DNA from: Mycobacterium gastri
GTDB taxonomy: Bacteria > Actinomycetota > Actinomycetes > Mycobacteriales > Mycobacteriaceae
Length of the DNA: 52,326 nucleotides
NCBI RefSeq assembly: GCF_002102175.1
Contig: NZ_LQOX01000139.1
Span: 1 to 52,326 of the forward strand
Direction of reading: 5' to 3'
Of the stretch, positions 44,489 to 52,236 are shown in pieces. Made by a program: the position numbers and the translations under genes. The notes under the pieces are model-generated. The model worked only from the letters and a program-made list of their open reading frames with translations. It was not told the DNA's origin and did not search any database. Position 1 is the stretch's first letter. Every line of letters begins with the position of its first letter.

Positions 44489-45424
44489 TTACTTCCCGCG
44501 CCAACCGGTCACCGGCAACTGGAACTTGGTCACCAGACGGTCGGTGAACGGGGCGCTGTCCAACCGGGCCCATCTCACCGGTGTGTCACAGCGGGTCACC
44601 TCAAGCCGCCCGCCGGCGGGGATCAGCATTTCGCGGCGGCCGTCGCAAAACACCAGGGCGTCGTGACCGTCAGCCTCTATCTCGATCGCGATGCTGGCAT
44701 CCGGGCTGGTGACCATCGGCCGGCCGAACAACGCGTGAGCGTTGTTGGGCACCACCAAGATCGCCTCGAGATCCGGCCACAACACCGGGCCGCCCGCCGA
44801 GAACGCATAGGCGGTGGACCCGGTCGGCGTCGACACCAGCACCCCGTCGCAGCCGAACGCCGACACCGGACGGCCGTCGATTTCGATGACCACCCCCAGC
44901 ACGCCGAGCCGGGGCCCCTTCTCCAGGCTCGCCTCGTTGAGCGCCCAGCCCTGGTCGATGATGCGGCCACCGTGGCGCACCGCGACATCGAGAGTCAACC
45001 GATCTTCCACCCGGTAGTCCCGTGCCACCACGTGCTCGAGCACTAGGTCGATAGCCTCGGCCTCGGCTTCGGCCAGGAATCCGATCCGGCCCAGGTTGAC
45101 GCCCAACACCGGAATGCTGGCTTTGCGGGCCAGCTCGGCTGCCCGCAGGAAGGTGCCGTCACCGCCGAGAACCAGCACCAACTCGCAGCCATCGGCAGCG
45201 TGCGGGTCGGCATTGACCACCTCGATCTGCACACCCCGGGCTCGCATGTCGTCGGGAGCCAGCCGCAGCGATCCGCGGTTGACCGCCTCGGCGGACAGTA
45301 CCCGAAGCCCAATATTGTTGTCGCCCAACACTTTTTCGACGCGGCGCGCGGTTTCGGTCGCCTCGTCGCGCCCGGTGTGGACCACCAGCAGAACGGTGCG
45401 TTCGGTGCTCTGCTGGGAAGTCAC
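44489..45424 (-). CDS. nadK: NAD kinase
   Basis: A 311-residue inorganic polyphosphate/ATP NAD kinase that makes NADP. The GGDG motif in VLGGDGTFLRAAEL (about residue 85) and the conserved LNEASLEKGP and TPTGSTAYAFSAGGP blocks are present. GTG 45424 overlaps the tlyA stop (GTGA), so the extra 20 upstream codons in the open frame are not used. It matches Rv1695. Confidence 0.96.
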   Translation of the reverse strand: MTSQQSTERTVLLVVHTGRDEATETARRVEKVLGDNNIGLRVLSAEAVNRGSLRLAPDDMRARGVQIEVVNADPHAADGCELVLVLGGDGTFLRAAELARKASIPVLGVNLGRIGFLAEAEAEAIDLVLEHVVARDYRVEDRLTLDVAVRHGGRIIDQGWALNEASLEKGPRLGVLGVVIEIDGRPVSAFGCDGVLVSTPTGSTAYAFSAGGPVLWPDLEAILVVPNNAHALFGRPMVTSPDASIAIEIEADGHDALVFCDGRREMLIPAGGRLEVTRCDTPVRWARLDSAPFTDRLVTKFQLPVTGWRGK

Positions 45425-46230
45425 TGCGGACCCATGCTCATCGCCCGCCGCACCGCGTCCACCAGTTCGTCGCCCACCAACCACCTATCGGTCTGTGCTC
45501 GCAACCACAGGAAGTATTCGACGTTGCCCGACGGGCCCGGAAGCGGGCTGGCTGCGACACCTACGGTGTGCCAACCCAGCTCGTCCGCACGCCGCGAGAC
45601 AGCCAGCACCGCGTCCGCCCGCAACTGTGGGTCCGAAACCACCCCGCCGGGACCGACCTGCCCCTTCCCCACCTCGAACTGTGGCTTCACCATGGGAACG
45701 ATATCTGCGCCCGGCGACGCACACTCAATCAGCGCCGGCAACACCGTGCCCAGCGAGATGAACGAGAGGTCAGCCACGACGAGGTCGACGGGCCCGCCGA
45801 TCGCCCCGGGCGACAAGTCACGCACGTTGGTCCGCTCGAGGACCACCACTCGCGGATCGCTGCGCAGCGACCAGGCCAGCTGGCCGTAGCCGACATCGAC
45901 GGCAACCACTTCGGCGGCACCGCGGTCCAGCAGCACCTCGGTGAACCCGCCGGTCGATGCGCCCGCATCCAGGCAGCGCCGGCCTTGAACGGGAAGCGCG
46001 AAGGCGTCCAGCGCACCGATGAGTTTGTGAGCTCCCCGCGACACCCAGCCGCGGGTGCCGTCCGCCGCGACGGTCAACGCCGCGCTGACGGCCACGGCGG
46101 TGGCCGGCTTGACCACCGGCAGGCCGTCGATGCGCACCTTGCCGGCTTCGATCAATTCCGCGGCCTGGTGACGAGACCGGGCAAGGCCGCGCCGTACCAG
46201 CTCGACGTCAACGCGGGCACGCCGTGCCAC
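45421..46230 (-). CDS. tlyA: rRNA 2'-O-methyltransferase TlyA
   Basis: A 269-residue TlyA. The N-terminal S4 domain (VDVELVRRGLARSRHQAAELIEAGKVRIDG) precedes an FtsJ-type Rossmann methyltransferase with SAM loop DAGASTGGFTEVLLDRGA and the VVADLSFIS and KPQFEVGKGQVGPGGVV blocks. It methylates 16S C1409 and 23S C1920 in M. tuberculosis, and its loss gives capreomycin resistance. GTG start at 46230. It matches Rv1694. Confidence 0.96.
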   Translation of the reverse strand: MARRARVDVELVRRGLARSRHQAAELIEAGKVRIDGLPVVKPATAVAVSAALTVAADGTRGWVSRGAHKLIGALDAFALPVQGRRCLDAGASTGGFTEVLLDRGAAEVVAVDVGYGQLAWSLRSDPRVVVLERTNVRDLSPGAIGGPVDLVVADLSFISLGTVLPALIECASPGADIVPMVKPQFEVGKGQVGPGGVVSDPQLRADAVLAVSRRADELGWHTVGVAASPLPGPSGNVEYFLWLRAQTDRWLVGDELVDAVRRAMSMGPQ

Positions 46231-46238
46231 CGTTGCCC

Positions 46239-46415
46239 TCAGCCCTTCTCCGCTGACTCCAGCGCCCGCAGCAACACGTCGTGGGCCTCCGACAGACGGC
46301 GCGCGATGTCCTCGAGCTCGGCAAGGGACGGCCCGTTCTCGGCGTCGGCGACGTCGGGCAGCTGGGCTACCAGGGCTTCGATTTCCAAGCGAATCTGATC
46401 AGGATCAATAGTCAT
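46239..46415 (-). CDS. Small conserved protein (Rv1693-like, 58 residues)
   Basis: A 58-residue acidic, helical protein beginning MTIDPDQIRLEIEALV and ending ALESAEKG. It lies between tlyA and the HAD phosphatase, 8 bp upstream of the tlyA start, in the position of Rv1693, which is also 58 residues. The leucine pattern (LEIEALVAQL, LAELEDIARRL) suggests a two-helix hairpin or coiled coil. Function unknown. Confidence 0.85.
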   Translation of the reverse strand: MTIDPDQIRLEIEALVAQLPDVADAENGPSLAELEDIARRLSEAHDVLLRALESAEKG

Positions 46416-46439
46416 TGGACTCCCTACGCTAGTTGCCGC

Positions 46440-47450
46440 CTAGTCGCCGTGCTCCAGGGACCAGCGGCGCAATGCGTCACGGGCCGCCTCATCGCCGGCC
46501 CCGATGCTGACTGGCCGTCCGTCCAGATGCGCGTCCCAGACCGCGCGCGCGACGGCACGTACCACCGACAGGTCGTCCCCGGCCGGGTCGCCGGTGGCGC
46601 TAACCGTCACCGTCGTGTCGGCCACGTCGACCCGCCAGCCCGGCTGTGACCCTATCGCCAGCAGCTCGCCATCCTGGTGCAGGCAGCGCAGATCGTGGCC
46701 GAGGTAGGTGGGCCGCTGCCGAGGTTGCGCGAACACCGCGTCTCGCGCGCTGTTGACCCCACTGAGCACCATCAGGCTCGGCAGCCCGGCGGCGTGCGCG
46801 CCTTCGATGTCGGTGTCGAGCCGGTCGCCGATCACCAGCGGCGCGTGGCAATCGGCGCGGACTACGGCGTCGGCCATCAATTGCGGACCCGGCTTGCCGG
46901 CCACTTGCGGCTCGGCAGCGGTGGCCGTTCGCAGCGCCGCCACCAGTGATCCGTTGCCCGGCAGCAGGCCGCGCTCGGTGGGCAAGGTGGGGTCGACGTT
47001 GGCCGCCACCCACAGCGCGCCGGCGCGAATGGCCAGTGCGGCCTCGGCAAGCTCCGGCCAGCCGGTGGTCATCGAGAGGCCCTGAACCACGGCAACCGGT
47101 CCGTCGTCCCAGCGACGCACCGGACGCAGCCCCACCGCCGCGACCTCGGCGGCCAGTGCGTCGGTGCCCACGATCAGCACCGCTGAACCCGTCGGGAGCT
47201 TTCCGGCCAGCACCCGCGCGGCGCTCTGCGCGCTGGTGACGACGTCGGTGCCGGCGGCATCGAAACCAAGCTCACGCAGATGCGCCGCGACCTCGTCGGC
47301 GCTGCGCGACGCATTGTTGGTGACAAACAGTTTGCGGCTGGTCACCTCCGCCAACGATTGGACCGCGCCTTCGGTGGCCCGCCGGCCGCGAAATACCGTC
47401 CCGTCCAGGTCGATCAGCAGGCAATCATACTGCTGCGCAAGACTTTTCAC
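46440..47450 (-). CDS. HAD-family phosphatase (glycerol-3-phosphate phosphatase-like)
   Basis: A 336-residue HAD phosphatase of the NagD type. Motif I is IDLDGTVFRG near residue 14, motif II FVTNNASRS, the cap domain lies in the middle, and the late VIGDRLDTDIEGAHAAG carries the metal-binding Asp residues. The M. tuberculosis counterpart Rv1692 dephosphorylates glycerol-3-phosphate for glycerolipid recycling. GTG 47450 is used; a longer frame upstream overlaps the TPR gene. A C-terminal extension (after about 260) matches the Rv1692 type. Confidence 0.93.
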   Translation of the reverse strand: MKSLAQQYDCLLIDLDGTVFRGRRATEGAVQSLAEVTSRKLFVTNNASRSADEVAAHLRELGFDAAGTDVVTSAQSAARVLAGKLPTGSAVLIVGTDALAAEVAAVGLRPVRRWDDGPVAVVQGLSMTTGWPELAEAALAIRAGALWVAANVDPTLPTERGLLPGNGSLVAALRTATAAEPQVAGKPGPQLMADAVVRADCHAPLVIGDRLDTDIEGAHAAGLPSLMVLSGVNSARDAVFAQPRQRPTYLGHDLRCLHQDGELLAIGSQPGWRVDVADTTVTVSATGDPAGDDLSVVRAVARAVWDAHLDGRPVSIGAGDEAARDALRRWSLEHGD

Positions 47451-47457
47451 CTGATGC

Positions 47458-48288
47458 TCAACCCAGCTCGGCGACCCGGTCTTCGGCGTCGGTGACGCCT
47501 TCGAGGTCCGCTTCCGCCGCGCGTAAGAACCAGCGCAGCGCCTCGTCGCGACGTCCGAGCGCCAACAGCGTCTCGGCATAGGCGTAAAACAGCCGCGCCG
47601 CCGTCGAGCCGGTCCGGGCCGGATCGAGCTGGGGCGTCGACAACACGGTCAATGCCTGCTCCAGCTGCCCGAGATCGGCGCGCGCGCCGGCGGCGACAAT
47701 ACGCAGCTCGTCGGCGTCGTCGCCGCTGAGCTGGGCCGCCTCGGGTCCCCGCGCAAGTTCGATGGCCCGCAGCGGGCGGCCGAGACCGCGTTCGCAATCG
47801 GCGATCAGGGCCAGCAGCGGGGACCGGCTGCCCATCCGCCGCGCCGCACGCAATTCGGCCAGCGCCTGAGCCCAGTCACCGCAGCGGTAGGCGGCGATCC
47901 CGACGGCCTCGCGAACGACGGCGATCCTGCCGGAGCGCGCCCGGGCGGCACGCGCGTGGCTCAGGGCGGCTTCGGGATCCTCGTCGAGCAGCTCCCCGGC
48001 GGCCACCAGGTGCCGCGCCACCGCATCGGCGGTGGCCCGGTCCAAGGTGCTCAGCTCGCGCCGGATCTCCGGCGCCAGTTGCTTGGCGTCCACTCCCGGC
48101 GGAATGGCCGGCCCGTCCCGGGACTCGCGGGTTGCCTCGGGAGGTGCCGACCGCGGTTGAACCGGGCGAGCCCGGCCCGGACCCGACCAGGCAACGTCAC
48201 GCTTTCGCTGTGGGCCACGCCGCGGCACACCATCCGATGCCGGTCGCGGCCGTCGCTCGCCGCTGCGGTCATGCCTGTCGTCGACCAC
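47458..48288 (-). CDS. Tetratricopeptide-repeat protein
   Basis: A 276-residue protein with a disordered, Arg/Pro-rich N terminus (1-65) and a helical-repeat region (about 70-270) with TPR-like pairs such as AALSHARAARARSGRIAVVREAVGIAAYRCGDWAQALAELRAA and LFYAYAETLLALGRRDEALRWFLRAAE. It matches Rv1691. The partner is not known. The GTG start at 48288 has no strong ribosome site. The stop is 7 bp before the HAD gene start. Confidence 0.88.
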   Translation of the reverse strand: MVDDRHDRSGERRPRPASDGVPRRGPQRKRDVAWSGPGRARPVQPRSAPPEATRESRDGPAIPPGVDAKQLAPEIRRELSTLDRATADAVARHLVAAGELLDEDPEAALSHARAARARSGRIAVVREAVGIAAYRCGDWAQALAELRAARRMGSRSPLLALIADCERGLGRPLRAIELARGPEAAQLSGDDADELRIVAAGARADLGQLEQALTVLSTPQLDPARTGSTAARLFYAYAETLLALGRRDEALRWFLRAAEADLEGVTDAEDRVAELG

Positions 48289-48365
48289 TTGCTAGAGGTT
48301 ACGGGCACATCCGATCAGCTCACAATCGGTCTTCACAATCGGTCTACAGTCGGTCCATGCCAGGC

Positions 48366-48716
48366 CTAGGCCTGTAGCCGATTGGGCAACAGCGGGTAGA
48401 GCACCGCCGGGCAATACGTCGCGATAGCGACAATGGTGAACGCAGCTGCCGCGTCATGAGACATCCCGTTGTCTTCGGCCATCCTGGCGACGACGGAATC
48501 GAACGTCCCGTCCGGCTGGACTGCCATCGGACACACCGAGCGGCCGATCGCCATCGCCGCCGCCGGCTGTCCATATGAGATGCCGGCGTTGTTCAAGGCC
48601 GTCAGGAAGGCATTACCCATCATGTCGGCGTGCGTGGGGGCCGCCATGGTCGCGGACATACCAAGCACCCCGGCAGCCAAGGCCAAGAGTCGAAGGGTCA
48701 TCACCGATGCCGTCAT
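48366..48716 (-). CDS. Secreted DUF732 protein
   Basis: A 116-residue small secreted protein. Residues 1-30 form a signal peptide (MTLRLLALAAGVLGMSATMAAPTHA, cleavage likely after AHA). The mature part DMMGNAFLTALNNAGISYG and two cysteines in SVCPM and TYCPA, likely a disulfide, match DUF732, a mycobacterial family of unknown function. No lipobox is seen. Start is ATG 48716 or 48701. It is divergent from the YcaO locus. Confidence 0.85.
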   Translation of the reverse strand: MTASVMTLRLLALAAGVLGMSATMAAPTHADMMGNAFLTALNNAGISYGQPAAAMAIGRSVCPMAVQPDGTFDSVVARMAEDNGMSHDAAAAFTIVAIATYCPAVLYPLLPNRLQA

Positions 48717-49079
48717 CTCCGCCTTCTCATCTGTCGGTTCTTGGACACGTGCCACACAAATCGCTGAATACACTGCTGGGCGGCGGTCACATTCACAACA
48801 CGGTGCGGTAAAAGTTTGCCCACTAACCCGTTTCGCAGCCGACCTGCCTAGCCACGAACGCCTAGTGACGGCGATTTCACGGGCCCTGGCGTGCCGGGCG
48901 CCTTGTCCCCCGATCGGGGGACACGCGGACCCTGCCACTGGGGGACACGAATTTTCCCCCGGTTATTAGCCAGTTGTGGGATAGCAGCGGGCTGCAAAGC
49001 CTCGGAAGATTGGTCTCGAAGCGGGAACCGAAACATCACGAACCCGCTCTGAGGCCAAGGAAGTGAGGGGTTCTCCCAG
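48717..49079. other. Divergent intergenic region with operator-like repeats
   Basis: No gene is supported here. It contains the promoter of the DUF732 gene and the upstream region of the YcaO locus, including the GGGGGACA repeats at 48904-48947. Open frames on both strands are long but have no protein character. Confidence 0.55.
48904..48947. promoter_or_regulatory. GGGGGACA palindrome plus third half-site
   Basis: Bases 48904-48923 form a perfect 20-bp palindrome made of TGTCCCCC and GGGGGACA around GATC. A third half-site GGGGGACA is at 48940-48947, 24 bp from the second. The array lies in the divergent interval between the DUF732 gene and the YcaO locus and looks like an operator for a dimeric repressor. 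The regulator is not recognised. Confidence 0.5.
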
Positions 49080-49127
49080 ATGTTCCACGAACTCCTGTAC
49101 TGCGAGACCGAGGCCGCCAACCACTAG
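49080..49127 (+). CDS. 15-codon ORF upstream of ycaO (candidate leader or precursor peptide)
   Basis: ATG at 49080 opens a 15-residue reading frame, MFHELLYCETEAANH, ending TAG at 49125-49127. GAGGGG (49065-49070) lies 9 nt upstream, a good ribosome site. It is followed directly by two long hairpins and then ycaO. It could be a small RiPP precursor (single Cys and several amide-forming backbone sites), a leader peptide for attenuation, or chance. It is unusually short for a YcaO substrate. Confidence 0.3.
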   Translation: MFHELLYCETEAANH

Positions 49128-49130
49128 AAC

Positions 49131-49183
49131 TTCGGCGGGGGTCCCATCGCCTCCCACCCCCCAAGTCTGGGATCCCCGCCGAA
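49131..49183 (+). promoter_or_regulatory. Hairpin 1 upstream of ycaO
   Basis: A 16-bp stem (49131-49146 pairing with 49168-49183, one G-U pair) encloses a C-rich 21-nt loop. It starts 4 nt after the stop of the 15-codon ORF. No U-tract follows, so it is more likely a structural or regulatory element than a terminator. Confidence 0.65.
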
Positions 49184-49190
49184 TCACCCG

Positions 49191-49252
49191 CCCAGCGGGG
49201 TCTCATCGCTGCCCCCCTCCCCCTCCGCGATGAGATCCCGCTGGGATTTTCT
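49191..49252 (+). terminator. Hairpin 2 upstream of ycaO, terminator/attenuator-like
   Basis: A 19-bp stem (49191-49209 with 49227-49245, one G-U pair) encloses a C-rich 17-nt loop and is followed by ATTTTCTT. Stem plus short U-tract resembles an intrinsic terminator. Its place 58 bp before ycaO suggests either attenuation of ycaO-tfuA or termination of the short upstream transcript. Confidence 0.6.
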
Positions 49253-49309
49253 TCTGCGCCCGTCGCAATGTCCCGCCGGAAACCCGGCAACTAAGTAGCG
49301 TGAAAAGCC

Positions 49310-50566
49310 ATGTCGGAACTGTCCGGGCTCGGTACCCAGCAACTGATGAACGCCGGCCCCGACTGGTCACATTGGCCGCCACGCGTGCTGGGTCACGCCG
49401 ACCCCACCACAATCGGATATCGGGCGGGCACTCACCGGATCATCTCGCCCGATCAAACCTGGCAGGCGGTTCAGCCTGTGCTGGAACAGGCCGGGATCAC
49501 CCGCGTCGCCGACCTGACCTGGCTGGACGATCTCGGAATTCCCACCGTCCAGGCCGTGCGGCCCGCCTCACTGACGCTGTCGGTCAGTCAGGGCAAGGCC
49601 ACCACCTACCGCGCCGCCCAGGTCTCGGCCGTCATGGAATCGCTGGAAAACTGGCACGTGGAGAGCATCACTCCCGACCTTTTATCCAGGAGCACAACCG
49701 ATCTCGTCCGGGAACTGACCTATGACCCGGCCGAGCTCAACCGGCCCGCCGGAAGCTTCTACCATCCCGGCGCCAAACTCGACTGGATGGTCGCGACGAC
49801 ATTGCTGACCGGCCGCCGAACCTTGGTGCCGTGGCTGGCCACCGTCGTCAACGTGGCGGTCAGCGACTCCTGGGGACCGCCGATGTTCGGGATGGACACC
49901 ACGGGATTGGCCTCCGGCAACAGTTACCACGAAGCCACCCTGCACGGGCTCTACGAGATCATGGAGCGCCATGGCATGGCCGCGGCCGCGCCGGGATCGA
50001 CCTTGTTCGAGGTAGCGCTGGACGACGTCGCCCGCTCGGAGTGCGCCGAACTGGTCGAGATGATTCACCGCGCCGGAAGCGAACTGCAAGTTGCCCGGAT
50101 CGACACCTGGGACGGGTTTTACTGCTTTGCCGCCGAGATCACCTCGCCCATGGCCGAGATTCCCTTCAGCGGCAGCGGACTTCACCACGACCCCAACGTG
50201 GCGCTGTCCCGGGCGATCACCGAGGCCGCGCAATCGCGCCTGACGGCCATCAGCGGGGCTCGCGAAGATCTCCCTTCGGCGATTTACCACAGGTTCGCCC
50301 GGGTGCACACGTATGCACCGGCTCGTCGATCGATGCAGCCGATGCCCGCCGCGCCCGCCACGCCGTGGCACATCGACTACAGCAACTCGCTGACCGAGCT
50401 GCTCGCCGCGGCGGCGACCGCCGTGACCGTCCGGTCGGGCGTCGAGCCCCTCGCGGTCGTCTGCGACTTCGACGACGCCTGCGTGCCCGTGGTCAAGGTC
50501 GTCGCCCCCGGACTGTCGGCTTCCATACATTCGCCGCTGCGAACCCCGTTACAGGAGCACGGATGA
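49310..50566 (+). CDS. ycaO: YcaO-domain ATP-dependent cyclodehydratase/thioamidation enzyme
   Basis: A 418-residue YcaO protein. ATP/Mg-binding glutamate pairs are seen at Glu110-x-x-Glu113 (AVMESLENWH) and Glu216-x-x-Glu219 (LYEIMERH), within the typical SQGKATTYRAAQVSAVMESLE and GLASGNSYHEATLHGLYEIMERHG blocks. YcaO enzymes activate peptide-backbone amides with ATP to form azolines, amidines or, with TfuA, thioamides. The C terminus lacks the proline-rich PxPxP end of azoline-forming YcaO. The stop overlaps the TfuA start (ATGA), which points to the thioamidation type. No E1-like or RRE partner is seen. Confidence 0.92.
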   Translation: MSELSGLGTQQLMNAGPDWSHWPPRVLGHADPTTIGYRAGTHRIISPDQTWQAVQPVLEQAGITRVADLTWLDDLGIPTVQAVRPASLTLSVSQGKATTYRAAQVSAVMESLENWHVESITPDLLSRSTTDLVRELTYDPAELNRPAGSFYHPGAKLDWMVATTLLTGRRTLVPWLATVVNVAVSDSWGPPMFGMDTTGLASGNSYHEATLHGLYEIMERHGMAAAAPGSTLFEVALDDVARSECAELVEMIHRAGSELQVARIDTWDGFYCFAAEITSPMAEIPFSGSGLHHDPNVALSRAITEAAQSRLTAISGAREDLPSAIYHRFARVHTYAPARRSMQPMPAAPATPWHIDYSNSLTELLAAAATAVTVRSGVEPLAVVCDFDDACVPVVKVVAPGLSASIHSPLRTPLQEHG

Positions 50567-52029
50567 CAACTCACGGCCGGGTCGTCGTGACCGCGGGACC
50601 AACGATCGGCGCCGACGATATTCATGCCGTGGTGCCCAATGCCGAAGTGGTGACGCCGATCGCGTTCGGTCAGGCTCTCGGATACGGGTTGCGACCCGGC
50701 GACACCCTGCTCATCGTCGACGGGCTCTTCTACCAGCAGGCGTCGGTGCGGCACAAGGAACTGCTGACCCTCATCGACGGCGGGGTGCGGGTGGTCGGTT
50801 CGTCGAGCATGGGAGCGTTGCGCGCCGCAGAGCTGCACCCGTTCGGCATGGAGGGCTACGGCTGGGTCTTCGAGGGCTACCGCGACGGGCTGCTCGAGGC
50901 CGACGACGAAGTCGGGATGGTGCACGGCGACCCCGACGACGGTTATCCGGTATTTGTCGATGCCCTGGTCAACATTCGCCATACCGTTGCGCGGGCTGTC
51001 GAATCCGATTTGATATCAGCAACTTTGGCTGACCAGTTGATCGAAACCGCGCGCAGCACCCCGTTTACCCAGCGCACTTGGAATCGATTGCTCGAAGCTG
51101 TCGGCGCTCCCGAAATCCGCAGCCTGACGACACAATTGAAGTCGCTGCGGGTCGACATCAAACACATCGACGCGGTTCTGGCCCTGCGCGAGGTGGTCCG
51201 GGGCAAGCGCGGTGGCGCCGTGCGGCCCGGCCCACCTCCGACGATATGGTCGGAGCGCTGGCGACAGCGGTGGGCACCTGCGACACCCGTTCCCGTCACC
51301 ACCGACAGCGGAGCCCAGTCGGCCGTCGACGTCGGTGACGTTGACGTCCTTTCGTTGCTGAGCGTGTGCGCCAGCGATCGATGGGCATACGTCCCGGCGC
51401 TGGAGCAGGTGGCCGCCTGGCACTGGAGTTTGACGCACCCCGACCAGGGCGGCACGGTGTGCGAGCGGGCGGCGCGGGCCGCCGCCGAGGTAGCGGCCGA
51501 CAGCTATGAGCGCTCGCTAGAGACCGTCGCCCACCGCTATGCACAGGCCACCGGCATCATCGACGAGTCCGGCTTTCCCGAGCACGTCAGGGCACACTGG
51601 CTCACCGCCGAGGAGAACGAGAGCCTGCGCGACAATCCGATTGCGGTCTCGGCGCGCCTGACCACCCGCACCCTCTTTTTCGCCCGGTCGCTCCCCGCGG
51701 TCCAGCACTTCCTCGAACTGCTGCGGGCAGACCCTCGGCTGCCCGAATGGCGCGCCATGGTCGCCCGCGCCCTCGCGCAGCGGGACGAATTAGCCAGGCA
51801 GAAGCCGCATTTGAACGTGCGCCGCCCGGATCCCGGGCAACTCAAACGCCTTTTCGGCAACCGATGGGGCACCGAGGTGAACCGCATCGAGCTGGCGCAG
51901 CGAGGACTGATGACCGAGGACGCGTTCTATACCGCCGCCACCCCCTTCGCGGTGGCGGCCGCCGACGACCAGTTGCCATCCATCGAGGTCGGCAGGCTGG
52001 GTTCTGGGCCGATCATGGGCACCGCGTAA
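50563..52029 (+). CDS. tfuA: TfuA-like protein
   Basis: A 488-residue protein whose N-terminal ~190 residues match the TfuA core (VVVTAGPTIGADDIHAVVPNAEV, DTLLIVDGLFYQQASVRHKELLTLIDGGVRVVGSSSMGALRAAEL, GMEGYGWVFEGYRDG). In YcaO-TfuA pairs TfuA supports backbone thioamidation, probably by delivering sulfur. A long helical C-terminal extension (about 250-488) has no recognised family. ATG 50563 has AGGAG upstream and overlaps the ycaO stop. It is longer than minimal TfuA proteins, so the extension may bind the substrate or a sulfur donor (inference). Confidence 0.9.
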   Translation: MTTHGRVVVTAGPTIGADDIHAVVPNAEVVTPIAFGQALGYGLRPGDTLLIVDGLFYQQASVRHKELLTLIDGGVRVVGSSSMGALRAAELHPFGMEGYGWVFEGYRDGLLEADDEVGMVHGDPDDGYPVFVDALVNIRHTVARAVESDLISATLADQLIETARSTPFTQRTWNRLLEAVGAPEIRSLTTQLKSLRVDIKHIDAVLALREVVRGKRGGAVRPGPPPTIWSERWRQRWAPATPVPVTTDSGAQSAVDVGDVDVLSLLSVCASDRWAYVPALEQVAAWHWSLTHPDQGGTVCERAARAAAEVAADSYERSLETVAHRYAQATGIIDESGFPEHVRAHWLTAEENESLRDNPIAVSARLTTRTLFFARSLPAVQHFLELLRADPRLPEWRAMVARALAQRDELARQKPHLNVRRPDPGQLKRLFGNRWGTEVNRIELAQRGLMTEDAFYTAATPFAVAAADDQLPSIEVGRLGSGPIMGTA

Positions 52030-52236
52030 TGTATTGCCGTCGAAGGCCGTCGAACGTCCTGGTATGCAGCGGCTTGGCACAGAATTCACCGGCTTCCACG
52101 ATCTGCAGCCCACACCCTCGATGAGCGGACGGCGCTGTCCTACACGGCGCGGGTGCTGATACCGGTGCTCACAGTGCACTACCTCAACAAGACCCCGATC
52201 AGGTGATCGGCCAGGTTTGGCCCTGGGTTGACGGAG

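Noticed and set aside
52060..52206. Small plus-strand ORFs after tfuA as RiPP precursors
   Set aside because: The readings have no clear ribosome site and no core-like pattern; they are short and overlap in several frames.
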